A DNA stretch of 64,000 nucleotides from JBFWUW01 sp050247075. Its GTDB lineage: Bacteria > Planctomycetota > Planctomycetia > Pirellulales > JBFWUW01. The notes under the pieces are model-generated. The model saw only the letters and a list, made by a program, of their open reading frames with translations, ran no database searches and was not told where the DNA came from. The translations under genes and the position numbers were made by a program. Positions 8,309 to 16,087 of this stretch are shown here, piece after piece. Location: assembly GCA_050247075.1 (NCBI GenBank), contig JBFWUW010000012.1, positions 1 through 64,000 of the forward strand. The letters run 5' to 3'. The stretch's first letter is position 1, and each line of letters begins with the position of its first letter.

Positions 8309-9963
8309 GGAGTAGGTTCCGTGTTTTCCGATGCACGGCGCATTACGGCCAGCCACGTGTACCGCCGGCCGGGATGTTCGCCGCCTTTGTCAAACAGCAT
8401 ACCGCAGAGTGCGGCCAGGAGAAAACTGGTCAGGTAGGGAATGGCAATCGTCAGCGTGATGGTGGGGGTCTTGGGCTTGCCCTGTTCATCGCGGCCAAGG
8501 ATTTCCACCAGCCAATCGGCGGTATCGTGCAGGCCCAGGTAGCTGCAGACGGCGGGTATTTCTCCCCACCAACTCCAGACCACCGCCACGAGTAGGCCCA
8601 CGGCTACCGCCGCAATGGTGCTGCGGGCCGTACAACGTGGCAGAAACATGCCAATCAAGAAGACCGAAGCCAGCGGCCCCAGGAACAGGTTAAACATCCG
8701 CGGCATAAGATCGACTATGTTCCTGCCGGAGTGCTCCACATGCTGGGCCACGAAGAACGCCAGGCCCGTCACCAACAGCCCCATGGCGACGGTAACTAAG
8801 CGGGCCAGCGACATCTCTTTCATCAGCCGCTTGCCGCCCGGAAACAGTCGTTTGAACACGTCTTGCGTGGCCACCGCGGTAATGCTGTTGACGCCCGACA
8901 CCAAGGTTTGCATGGCATCGCACAGAAAGCCAGCCAGGATCAGACCGCCAAAGCCGGCCGGCAACTGGTGGGCAAAAAAGTACGGCAATACTTCATCGGC
9001 GCGGCCATCCACACTTAAGCCGTCGGGCAGCACCGCCCCCTCTTGCAGGTAAAAATAGTGCAAGGCCAGGCCCGACAGCGCCAGCAACAGGCCGACGGAA
9101 ATATCGGAGATGGCATTGACGATGTAGCTGCGGCGGGCGGCCCCCAGCGATTCGGTGGAAAAGTACCGCTGCAACACAACCTGGTCCGAGCCGTGCGTGC
9201 AGATCGTCCAGAAAAAGGTATGCACCATGGCCGTGACCACGGTCATGCGGACGGTTATATCCCAACTGAAAATCGGCGGGCTGGTCTTGTGGGTAGCCAC
9301 GCTGGAAATGCTCGTCCACCATTGCGTGGGCCCAGCGCCGGTGGCCCACATGACGTAGCCAATCGTCACGAACGTGCCGCCGAACAACATCACGAACTGC
9401 AAGACGTCGTTCCAGATCACCGCCCGGATGCCGCCGACGCAGGTATAGATGGTGGCGGCGATTCCCACCAACAAAATGACCGTCGTCAGCGGCACGCCCG
9501 TCATCCGCGACAACGCCATCGAGGCGGTGTATGTCACCAGCGAGATCCAGCCCAGCCGCAACCCAAAAAACAATATGCCCGCCAACAGCCGCACGCGGTA
9601 GTCGAACCGCCGCTCCAGGTATTCGTAGGCACTGGTCAGCTTGAGCCGCATGAAGAACGGCACCCACACTAGCAGCACCACGCCCATGCTGAGCGGCACC
9701 GCCAGATACCCGGCGAACATCGCCACGCCGTTCTTGATGATCTCGCCCGGCACGCCCAAGTAGCTATTGGTGGAGAGCAACGTGGCCAGCAGGCTCATAC
9801 CGACCGCCAGCCAGGGCATCCGCCGGTTCCCTAGGAAAAAATCCTCGGTGTCGGCCTTGCGCCGGTACGACCAGGCAATGATCGCCACGGTCACCAGCAG
9901 GTAAATCGCCACGCCGATATAATCGAGCGTGACGAGTCCTTCGCGTGCCGGTGTAATCGTCAC
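8305..9963 (-). CDS. sodium:solute symporter (SSS/SSF family)
   Basis: A 552-residue membrane transporter. I start at the GTG at 9963, which has a GGAGA box about 7 bases upstream; a TTG at 9984 is the alternative. LDYIGVAIYLLVTVAIIAW forms the first helix, followed by the SSF signature region DTEDFFLGNRRMPWLAVGMS and LLSTNSYLGVPGEI. About 13 hydrophobic helices follow, with the conserved GGIRAVIWNDVLQFVMLFGG and NSITAVATQDVFKRLF. These carriers use the sodium gradient to import sugars, amino acids or organic acids. It is the first gene of a coupled three-gene operon, so its cargo is probably the substrate of the dioxygenase and amidohydrolase. Confidence 0.9.
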   Translation of the reverse strand: MTITPAREGLVTLDYIGVAIYLLVTVAIIAWSYRRKADTEDFFLGNRRMPWLAVGMSLLATLLSTNSYLGVPGEIIKNGVAMFAGYLAVPLSMGVVLLVWVPFFMRLKLTSAYEYLERRFDYRVRLLAGILFFGLRLGWISLVTYTASMALSRMTGVPLTTVILLVGIAATIYTCVGGIRAVIWNDVLQFVMLFGGTFVTIGYVMWATGAGPTQWWTSISSVATHKTSPPIFSWDITVRMTVVTAMVHTFFWTICTHGSDQVVLQRYFSTESLGAARRSYIVNAISDISVGLLLALSGLALHYFYLQEGAVLPDGLSVDGRADEVLPYFFAHQLPAGFGGLILAGFLCDAMQTLVSGVNSITAVATQDVFKRLFPGGKRLMKEMSLARLVTVAMGLLVTGLAFFVAQHVEHSGRNIVDLMPRMFNLFLGPLASVFLIGMFLPRCTARSTIAAVAVGLLVAVVWSWWGEIPAVCSYLGLHDTADWLVEILGRDEQGKPKTPTITLTIAIPYLTSFLLAALCGMLFDKGGEHPGRRYTWLAVMRRASENTEPTP

Positions 9964-10152
9964 GGGCGGTCTCCGCGTGGGCAAGTGGGGGGAAGTTCAA
10001 GGCCCCCCAAGCTAGACGACGGAAAGGTCAAAATCAAATCGCCGGGAGAACCGGGGCACCATCTGGGCGATGCTAGTCAGGCGGTTTAACCGCCGTCACG
10101 GAGGGCTCGCCAGGGCACCGCATGACTCTCTTGGGACCGATTGCCGCCGCCG

Positions 10153-11202
10153 TTATTCCTTCCAACCATGCGCGTCGCGGACCGCGATCAGGCTGCGCAA
10201 GATGTCGTTCCAGGTCTTAGGCTGGCTCATCACCTCGTTGGGAAACATGCAGCCGTCCCAACAGATATGCCGAATGCGGCGAGTGACGTTGCCGTAATGG
10301 TCTCTCAGCCAAAAGCCGGCGTGGCGGGCGATGTCGAGCTTGCCGTTGGGGTCGTCAGGCAGACAGTGCCGGCCGGTCTTGTCGTGGCTGCCAGAACCTT
10401 TGACCGTGGCGTCGTTCTGCGCCACATGGAAGTCAATGGTCCAGGGACGTAGCGCCGCGGTCAGCGTTTGCAGGGCCTGATCGAGGGTGGCGGGTACATC
10501 CCAGTTCCACTTCTCAGGCAGAATGCGGTCTTCCGGGGCGTTGTAGCCCAGCGTGTACAGCAGCGTGTGGGCCATATCGGCCTGAAAGCCGAGCGCGCCC
10601 GGCCGGTCGGTCAATTCCAATAGCTGCACCATCCGCCGCCAACTATGCATGCCGGCCCAGCAGATTTCTCCCTCGGCCGCCAGCCGTTCGCCAAAATCCT
10701 GGGCAATGTCGCAAGCTGCGCGGAAGGTGGCGGCGATGGTCTTTTGATGGGCTTCTGGGTCGGAAGCCCAATCGCCCGGACCGCCGGCCGAGTCGATGCG
10801 GACGACATCGTAGGGCCGCACGCCTAGTTTGCGTAGCTTTTCACCGATGCGGCAGCCCTTGCGAACCTGCTCCAGGAACTGTTTGCGCTCGGACTCGTTG
10901 CCCATGGCCGATCCGCCCCCCGTCGGCGGCCAGACAGGGGCGACCACCGTGCCGACCTGCAACCCGCGCTTAGTGACTTTTTCCGCCAGCCGCTTGAGTT
11001 CGTCGTCGCTGGCATCAATATCGACATGCGGCGCGAACAAGAACAGGTCGATGCCATCGAACTTGACGCCATCGACCTCCGCCGCGGCGGTGTAGTCCAG
11101 CATGGTGTCCAGCTCAATCAGTGGCTCCGCGCCGGGCGAACCCTTGCCAACCACACCAGGCCAGGCGGCATTGTGAATCTTGGGGAAGTTGTTGGTGTGC
11201 AT
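10153..11202 (-). CDS. sugar phosphate isomerase/epimerase (xylose-isomerase-like TIM barrel)
   Basis: A 349-residue protein that starts at ATG 11202 (MHTNNFPKIHNAAWPG). The features are those of AP-endonuclease-2-type TIM barrels: a FDGIDLFLFAPHVDIDASDDELKRL segment, GTVVAPVWPPTGGG, a charged AAEGEICWAGMH strand, GFQADMAHTLLYTLGY with a probable metal-binding Asp, and TIDFHVAQNDATVKGSGSHDKTG. The family isomerises or epimerises sugars and inositols. It lies 63 bases upstream of nothing else on its strand except the preceding cupin gene, with which it probably shares a transcript. The exact substrate cannot be read from sequence. Confidence 0.83.
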   Translation of the reverse strand: MHTNNFPKIHNAAWPGVVGKGSPGAEPLIELDTMLDYTAAAEVDGVKFDGIDLFLFAPHVDIDASDDELKRLAEKVTKRGLQVGTVVAPVWPPTGGGSAMGNESERKQFLEQVRKGCRIGEKLRKLGVRPYDVVRIDSAGGPGDWASDPEAHQKTIAATFRAACDIAQDFGERLAAEGEICWAGMHSWRRMVQLLELTDRPGALGFQADMAHTLLYTLGYNAPEDRILPEKWNWDVPATLDQALQTLTAALRPWTIDFHVAQNDATVKGSGSHDKTGRHCLPDDPNGKLDIARHAGFWLRDHYGNVTRRIRHICWDGCMFPNEVMSQPKTWNDILRSLIAVRDAHGWKE

Positions 11203-11266
11203 GGTTTACTCGTATAGTTTTGTGCGGCGAGTTGATACAGATTAAAAAAAACGGCCTAATGCCGCG

Positions 11267-12514
11267 TTACTTCTTGTAATCCCCCATCTTCGGCAAATTC
11301 CCATGGACGGCGGGGCCGAAGTATCTTAACCCCACCAGTGGCTCGCTGCCCGTGTTTTCGATTTCCACGCCGGCGACGGCCGCTTCGTGCGTGATGAAGA
11401 CTTCGTCCTCGGTCTCTTGGCCAAAGCGGATCATGGCGGGCGTCTGCAAGGACAATTTGCCCATGCGCCCCTTGCCTTGCACGGTGATCCAGCCGCTGGC
11501 GCCTGGGTCTTTGATGGTGCATTTCACTCCCGGCTCAATGGTCAGCTCCTTTGCGCTAAACAGTTGCTCGCCGTCAACCGTGCCGTAGACAATCCATTTG
11601 TCGGTGTGGCCGTTGCCGCTGGCGACCTTGTCGATGATCGGCTCCAGGTAGTTATTGTCCTTGAAGTGCGTATCGACGTTTTTCTCCCAATCGAGCTGTT
11701 CGATGATAAAGTCGAGGTCTTGGTGCTTCTCCTTGGGGACATCCTTGACCAACAGCGACCAGGGAACCTCGCGCCCCTCCACCAGCGACTGATACATGCC
11801 GAATACGTCCGAACCCCATTGCGGCTCGTAGGTGCAAAGCGAGCCCGGCGCGTGCAGCACGCCCGGCGGAATCAGCCAGCCAGTGCCCCGCTTCAAACGG
11901 TATGCGCGGGACAAGTCTTGAATGCCGTTGTCCCCCTTGGACCAGTCTTCCAGGCATTTCCGCACTTGGGCCTTGGTCGTCCCTGGCTCCAGCCCCATAA
12001 AGGTGTAGGCAAAATTGTTATCGACGTTGTTGTACTGCGGCGGAAAATAGTAGCTCTCGGGCTTGCCTTCCTGGCCGGTCAGCTTGGCATGCTTGAACGA
12101 CTGGTGCATGTGATGGGGGATCGGCCCCATGTTGTCGAAGAATTTGGAATAGACTGGCCAACGCTTGTATTTGTCGAACATCGCCTGGCCGACCAGCCGC
12201 GCACCGGCTTCCGCCACGGCATCGCGAAGCTGAAACTTTTGCCCCTCGAACGCGCAATAGCTCAGCCCTTCATCCGGAACGCGGCCTTCGTTGGCGGCCT
12301 CGGTGGTGCTGGCAAACCAACGCTCGTCAATCCCACCCCGATGCGCCCCATAGGCATACCAATCGTCCGGGTGCAGCTTGATCCGCTTGCCTGGGTGCAG
12401 AAAGCTACGTGGAACCCAAGTCGGTGTCAGCCGCAGCAACCCGCCACCCGCGTCGAGTGCCCGGCTAAGCACGGCAGCCACGTTGTCCTTGGTAACGGTT
12501 TTGGATGCAGCCAT
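11267..12514 (-). CDS. cupin-fold protein, phosphomannose-isomerase-like
   Basis: A 415-residue protein with an ATG at 12514 (MAASKTVTKDNVAAVL). It has the bicupin layout: a first barrel with HHMHQSFKHAKL and PESYYFPPQYN, a segment LIPPGVLHAPGSLCTYEPQWGSD with the His and Glu expected of a metal site, and a second barrel near the C-terminus (FSAKELTIEPGVKCTIKDPG..GWITVQGKGRMG..SLQTPAMIRFGQETEDEVFITHEAA). This resembles mannose-6-phosphate isomerase-like proteins. It precedes the TIM-barrel isomerase gene by 64 bases on the same strand, so the two probably work on the same sugar. The assignment to a precise activity is inference. Confidence 0.68.
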   Translation of the reverse strand: MAASKTVTKDNVAAVLSRALDAGGGLLRLTPTWVPRSFLHPGKRIKLHPDDWYAYGAHRGGIDERWFASTTEAANEGRVPDEGLSYCAFEGQKFQLRDAVAEAGARLVGQAMFDKYKRWPVYSKFFDNMGPIPHHMHQSFKHAKLTGQEGKPESYYFPPQYNNVDNNFAYTFMGLEPGTTKAQVRKCLEDWSKGDNGIQDLSRAYRLKRGTGWLIPPGVLHAPGSLCTYEPQWGSDVFGMYQSLVEGREVPWSLLVKDVPKEKHQDLDFIIEQLDWEKNVDTHFKDNNYLEPIIDKVASGNGHTDKWIVYGTVDGEQLFSAKELTIEPGVKCTIKDPGASGWITVQGKGRMGKLSLQTPAMIRFGQETEDEVFITHEAAVAGVEIENTGSEPLVGLRYFGPAVHGNLPKMGDYKK

Positions 12515-13015
12515 CGGCGATTTTCCTTAGCAACGCGGGTGAAAAACATTGAACCTCTGGCGGATCGAGATCAGCCAGAGCGGTTGAGAGCAGGTGAATT
12601 GGGCGTGGTAAGCCGCGACAAAACCGGCCGCGCCGGCCCTTGGCCGCTGGAAAAACCGAGCTTCGCGCCTACATTTGCCGTCGAGTTTTTATATAGTGCC
12701 AAACTTCAAGACACAAGCGGCGCACCTACCCGTGCGGATGGCACGAATTAGCGTCGGTAGGTTCGGCCTAAATTATTTCGCGCAAGTGGCTTGTTATTGT
12801 GGCGGGAAAGCTAGAATGGCGGACATGATTCGCGGGCCATGCATCCCCTTGAAACAACGAGGCAATCTGCCCCGATGAGTGGGCGTTGAAGAACAACCCG
12901 GCTTGCCGTCGACGGGCTACAGGTAGTGGAATCCATCATAAGCCTTAGCAGCCAGTTAGGGCTCGGCCCGCGCAGAAGAGCGCCACAAGGAAGAAGTGAA
13001 CACAAGAGACCATTC
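12515..13015. other. intergenic, divergent promoter region
   Basis: Five hundred bases between the cupin gene start (minus) and tRNA-Gly (plus). A short AT-rich patch (TTTTTATATAG near 12688) could be part of a promoter. No open frame here has a recognisable protein, and I see no repeats. Confidence 0.4.
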
Positions 13016-13088
13016 GCGGGCGTAGCTCAGTTGGTAGAGCGCTAGCTTCCCAAGCTGGATGTCGACGGTTCGAGTCCGTTCGCCCGCT
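13016..13088 (+). tRNA. tRNA-Gly (anticodon CCC)
   Basis: A complete cloverleaf is visible. The acceptor GCGGGCG pairs with CGCCCGC, with discriminator T. The D arm is GCTC..GAGC, and the anticodon stem CTAGC/GCTGG (one G-T pair) has loop TTCCCAA, giving anticodon CCC for glycine. The variable loop is ATGTC, and the T arm is GACGG-TTCGAGT-CCGTT. CCA is not encoded. Confidence 0.95.
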
Positions 13089-13429
13089 TTTGATGTAACT
13101 TATACCGATACTTGGAGTTAGTAGCCTGTCGATGGTCGGCGGTGCGGCCGATTTTCAGAAACGCAACGCCGTCGTCTACGGTCTTACGCCTCGAAGAAGG
13201 CCCAAGTTGCTCAACGCCATACCGACCTAATTCCCTCCTCAAGGTCAGCGGCCTGTGAAAAAAGGGCAGAACCTGTCCGGGCGGCCGTGTTAATTGGGGT
13301 TTTCAATGCCCTCCAAAGGGTCGGATCCCTTTTTCAACTGGCTGCTGGATGCGACACGAGCAAAACCGTCGCACACCCCGACGGCCCGCAACTTCCGCGT
13401 TTTGAGTGCGGGAGGATCCTTGTCGCCGA
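13089..13429. other. intergenic, no gene seen
   Basis: This region follows tRNA-Gly. A reverse frame that overlaps the tRNA gives a spurious peptide. Near 13310-13345 there is a palindrome-like AAAGGGTCGGATCCCTTTTT, which could act as a terminator for the minus-strand small gene or belong to a dispersed repeat. I see no protein gene. Confidence 0.4.
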
Positions 13430-13780
13430 TCAAGGCAAGAGGATTTCCTGAACGTCGTCGCCAGTCCCATAAACTCGAATCCCTTTCACCTTCGCTGTAT
13501 CCAGAGACTTCCAAGATTCCTCTACGGTCACGATCGCGCGGGTCGGTGGGGAGGGGCTTGCCGGTGGTTTGGCTAGCAAGTCGTACTCCCAAATACCCTC
13601 CGCGGGAGGGGAGACATATATGCGCCGCACTAGTTGCGCCTCTGTCCAGCCCGTCGAATCGACCTCTCCGGTGACAACAAATCGCACCTCGGGTGGATCG
13701 GTGGGAATGAATTTATGCTTGATGCTCAAGATCTTGGAAATTCGCTCCAGCCTGATCGTCGGAGAGGCTTGGTCGGTCAT
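13430..13780 (-). CDS. conserved-looking small hypothetical protein
   Basis: A 116-residue protein from ATG 13780. It looks like one compact beta-rich domain: RLERISKILSIKHKFIPTDP, then VRFVVTGEVDSTGWTEAQLV, VSPPAEGIWEYDLLA and the ending VKGIRVYGTGDDVQEILLP. The TGEV.STGW..AQLV..YVSPPA.GIWEYD pattern reminds me of small uncharacterised proteins in other bacteria, but I cannot name the family. It has no signal peptide, no membrane segment and no obvious catalytic residues. It is the last gene on the minus strand after the sigma/kinase/repeat-protein cluster. Function unknown. Confidence 0.55.
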   Translation of the reverse strand: MTDQASPTIRLERISKILSIKHKFIPTDPPEVRFVVTGEVDSTGWTEAQLVRRIYVSPPAEGIWEYDLLAKPPASPSPPTRAIVTVEESWKSLDTAKVKGIRVYGTGDDVQEILLP

Positions 13781-13927
13781 CGTTGTTCCTCAAGAGCAGT
13801 CGCGTCATGTGGAAATTGCAGCCACTGCGTCCGGCCTCCGCCGGGTTGTATGCACAGCGGCCCCGCGAGCGCCAATTGGGGCTGCTCGGGAGCCGCTGCT
13901 GTCCCCACCCCACCATGTTCAGCGCAA

Positions 13928-14272
13928 TCAGCGAGGACGGTTCTCCTCCGATGCGCATAATGTTTCAATTTTTTTGAGTATCCGCCAGGACGAGTTTTCG
14001 GCAGCGGCGCAGAGGCCGTCGGCAACCACCGTTTCGCCTTCTGGGAACCGCAATAGTTGATCCAGCAACTGGGAAGCGTGTTGTTCGATCTGTTGTTGGC
14101 GGTCACTGAAATCTGCAAAGGCAGGGGAGCGATGTTTCTCACTTCGCAACAAGCGGCGGGCCAAGACACGCACGAGGGGACGCATTTGCCAGGCGAATCC
14201 CTCGTGGGAGTCCGACGATGGCAATGCGTACTTCTGAGTCGGGCAAATGAAGGAGTCGGATGTTGATCGCAT
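13928..14272 (-). CDS. small hypothetical protein (possible gene)
   Basis: A 114-codon frame from ATG 14272, 31 bases after the stop of the repeat-protein gene. The C-terminal half is plausibly a helical domain (FADFSDRQQQIEQHASQLLDQ, LLRFPEGETVVADGLCAAAENSSWRILKKIETL), and the codon choice is compatible with coding. The N-terminal third is low-complexity and unconvincing, and there is no clear ribosome binding site. It may be a real small gene of this cluster or a decayed one. No family is recognised. Confidence 0.35.
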   Translation of the reverse strand: MRSTSDSFICPTQKYALPSSDSHEGFAWQMRPLVRVLARRLLRSEKHRSPAFADFSDRQQQIEQHASQLLDQLLRFPEGETVVADGLCAAAENSSWRILKKIETLCASEENRPR

Positions 14273-14303
14273 TGCACAACTCGCCGCGAGAAAGGTCCCG
14301 GTG

Positions 14304-15707
14304 CTAAACGGTGTTGTCCACGAAGACTTGGGCCGTGCCGGAAGTCTGCCCCCACCAATCTGCTACCTGGGCGGTAACCGTGCCGACCGTGCCCACGGCG
14401 ATCTGACGGGCGATGGAAAAAGAGCCGCTGCTACCGACGGTGGTTGTGAGGCCGGACAGCAGCCCGCCAAAGGTGACCGTCAGGCCGTAGCATCGCTCGT
14501 CGGTGACCATGCCTTGAAAGGTCCAGTATTCGTTTTGGCCTTCCATCGCGGAGAAGGAACTCACCACGGGCGGCATGTTCGTCAAATTGAACTGAGCAAC
14601 GTTGGAAACTTGCCCCCACACGTCAGTGGTAGTTGCCGTGATCTGCCCCAATTGGCTGGCCCATAGCGTGACGGAATAATAGCCCTGCGAATTGGTCGTG
14701 GCGGTGCCGCTAACTACGCCGCCAAACGTCACGGTTCGTCCAGACGGCGAAAGGTCCGTGATCATGCCGGACAACGTGACATATTGCCCGCCGCCAGCCT
14801 GTTCCCCGCCAACGTTGATGGTCGGAGGCGAACTAGTCAGCGTAACGCTGGCCGGTGCCGACGTCTGCCCCCATACATCCGTCACGCTGGCCTGGACCGT
14901 GCCCAGGCCATTGGCCTGAAAGGAGCCAGAAAACGCGCCGTTCGAGCCGGTCGTAAGCGTGCCTGAAATCACGCCCGAAAAGGTCACCACCAGCCCGGCC
15001 GGAGCCTCGTCCGACACATTGCCCGAGATCGACACCATCTGCCCATTGCCCGATTCCATGATGTTCATGCCGCCGATGGCCGGCTTGGCGCTAGTGAGTG
15101 TGGACATGGCCGCAGTTGAGACTTGCCCCCACACATCCGTGACCGTAGCGGTAACGTTGCCCAAGGAGCTTGCCTCCAACGTGGCCGAGAACGAGCCAGA
15201 CGAGTTGGTCGTGACCGTGCCGCTCACGACGCCAGAAAGGGTAACCGGGCGGTTGCCGGGGGATTCATCCATGACCGTGCCGGTGATGGTTACCATTTTG
15301 CCATTGTTGGTCGGCATCACGCTCAGGTTGGTGATGGCGGGAACATTACTGGTCAATTGCGCCGAGTACGGCGACGAGGTAAGGCCCTCATTGTCGTGGG
15401 CGACGGCTGTAATCGTCCCCAAGCCGGACGCTTGTTGCACCAGTTGAAAATAGCCAGACGCATTGGCGGTCGCTTGCCCGGAAACGACGCCGCTGAATTG
15501 CAACTGCACCGTTGACGGCTGCTCGTCCATGACGTAGCCCGACAACGTTACCGTGGTTCCCTGCTGGGGAGTGATCATCAAGCTGCTGATGCTGGCGGCG
15601 GAGGGGCAGTCACGAGACTCCAGATGTTCAAATCGCAGCTTCTTGTAGTACGTCGGCGGCGTGGATCGCCGGGGGGCCGGCTTCAACCACTTCCAAATAT
15701 TCCACAT
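14304..15707 (-). CDS. secreted tandem Ig-like repeat protein with N-terminal LE.R motif
   Basis: A 467-residue protein. The ATG at 15707 has GGGAGA about 9 bases upstream; a TTG three codons earlier is possible. The N-terminus is basic and carries KLRFEHLESRDCPSA, a short motif common at the start of giant planctomycete surface proteins. From residue about 50 the rest is five tandem beta-sandwich units of roughly 80 residues. Each unit opens with V(T/S)(L/I)SG.V.DE.P and a TFSGVVSGT.TTNS.G.F strand pair, and several contain TDVWGQ(V/T)S. There is no membrane anchor. It lies downstream of a sigma factor/kinase pair and an HlyD/M50 gene set, which makes it a candidate export substrate (inference). 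Confidence 0.77.
   Translation of the reverse strand: MWNIWKWLKPAPRRSTPPTYYKKLRFEHLESRDCPSAASISSLMITPQQGTTVTLSGYVMDEQPSTVQLQFSGVVSGQATANASGYFQLVQQASGLGTITAVAHDNEGLTSSPYSAQLTSNVPAITNLSVMPTNNGKMVTITGTVMDESPGNRPVTLSGVVSGTVTTNSSGSFSATLEASSLGNVTATVTDVWGQVSTAAMSTLTSAKPAIGGMNIMESGNGQMVSISGNVSDEAPAGLVVTFSGVISGTLTTGSNGAFSGSFQANGLGTVQASVTDVWGQTSAPASVTLTSSPPTINVGGEQAGGGQYVTLSGMITDLSPSGRTVTFGGVVSGTATTNSQGYYSVTLWASQLGQITATTTDVWGQVSNVAQFNLTNMPPVVSSFSAMEGQNEYWTFQGMVTDERCYGLTVTFGGLLSGLTTTVGSSGSFSIARQIAVGTVGTVTAQVADWWGQTSGTAQVFVDNTV
14310..15554 (-). repeat. five tandem coding repeats of about 80-90 codons
   Basis: The five units of the surface protein are similar at protein level and locally at DNA level; for example, codons for TDVWGQ and SGVVSGT recur. 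They are divergent enough that no exact long repeat remains. Recombination between units could alter their number. Confidence 0.6.
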
Positions 15708-16087
15708 GTTGTTCAATCTCCCTCATCGTTCCCCACGATCGCCTCCGCGCGGACTCCATCCCCGGCCGACACAAGTTGGGCCCAAAGCAGATCGTCGGAA
15801 TTTGGTGTTCGCCCAGACGAAACCGTCGTTCGCCTGCCAGCGACACCCTCTACCTTAAGAGTCGCGGTTGTCGGACGAAACCAGACAGAAATTTTTTGGG
15901 AAAATTTCGCCACGGTTAACGAGGCAAGAGCATCCCCCGATGGATGGGCATGCGTCGATCTCCAACCAGCCTTGGGGAAGGAAGTCAGTTGGAATCCCGT
16001 GAGGGGCTTCAAGCAGCGCCGTGCCAATGGGCGAACGAGGCAATGCCGAATGCGATGATGATTTGCCATCCATAGCGGGGGCAATGA
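15708..16087. other. intergenic, upstream of the repeat-protein gene
   Basis: About 380 bases between the kinase stop and the start of the repeat-protein gene, both on the minus strand. Overlapping frames contradict each other and have no recognisable domain. An AT-richer stretch near 15885-15915 (AATTTTTTGGGAAAATTTCG) may contain the promoter of the repeat-protein gene. Confidence 0.4.

Noticed and set aside
11387..12751. 454-codon plus-strand frame opposite the cupin gene
   Set aside because: Antisense shadow of a GC-rich gene; no domain, and it runs past the cupin start without change in composition.
13042..13242. Reverse frame ending in RANGLEPSTSSLGS
   Set aside because: It overlaps tRNA-Gly on the opposite strand; the C-terminal peptide is the well-known translation of tRNA sequence.
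13777..14358. 193-codon minus-strand frame
   Set aside because: It overlaps a better frame (13928-14272), is rich in Cys/Arg and lacks a start context.
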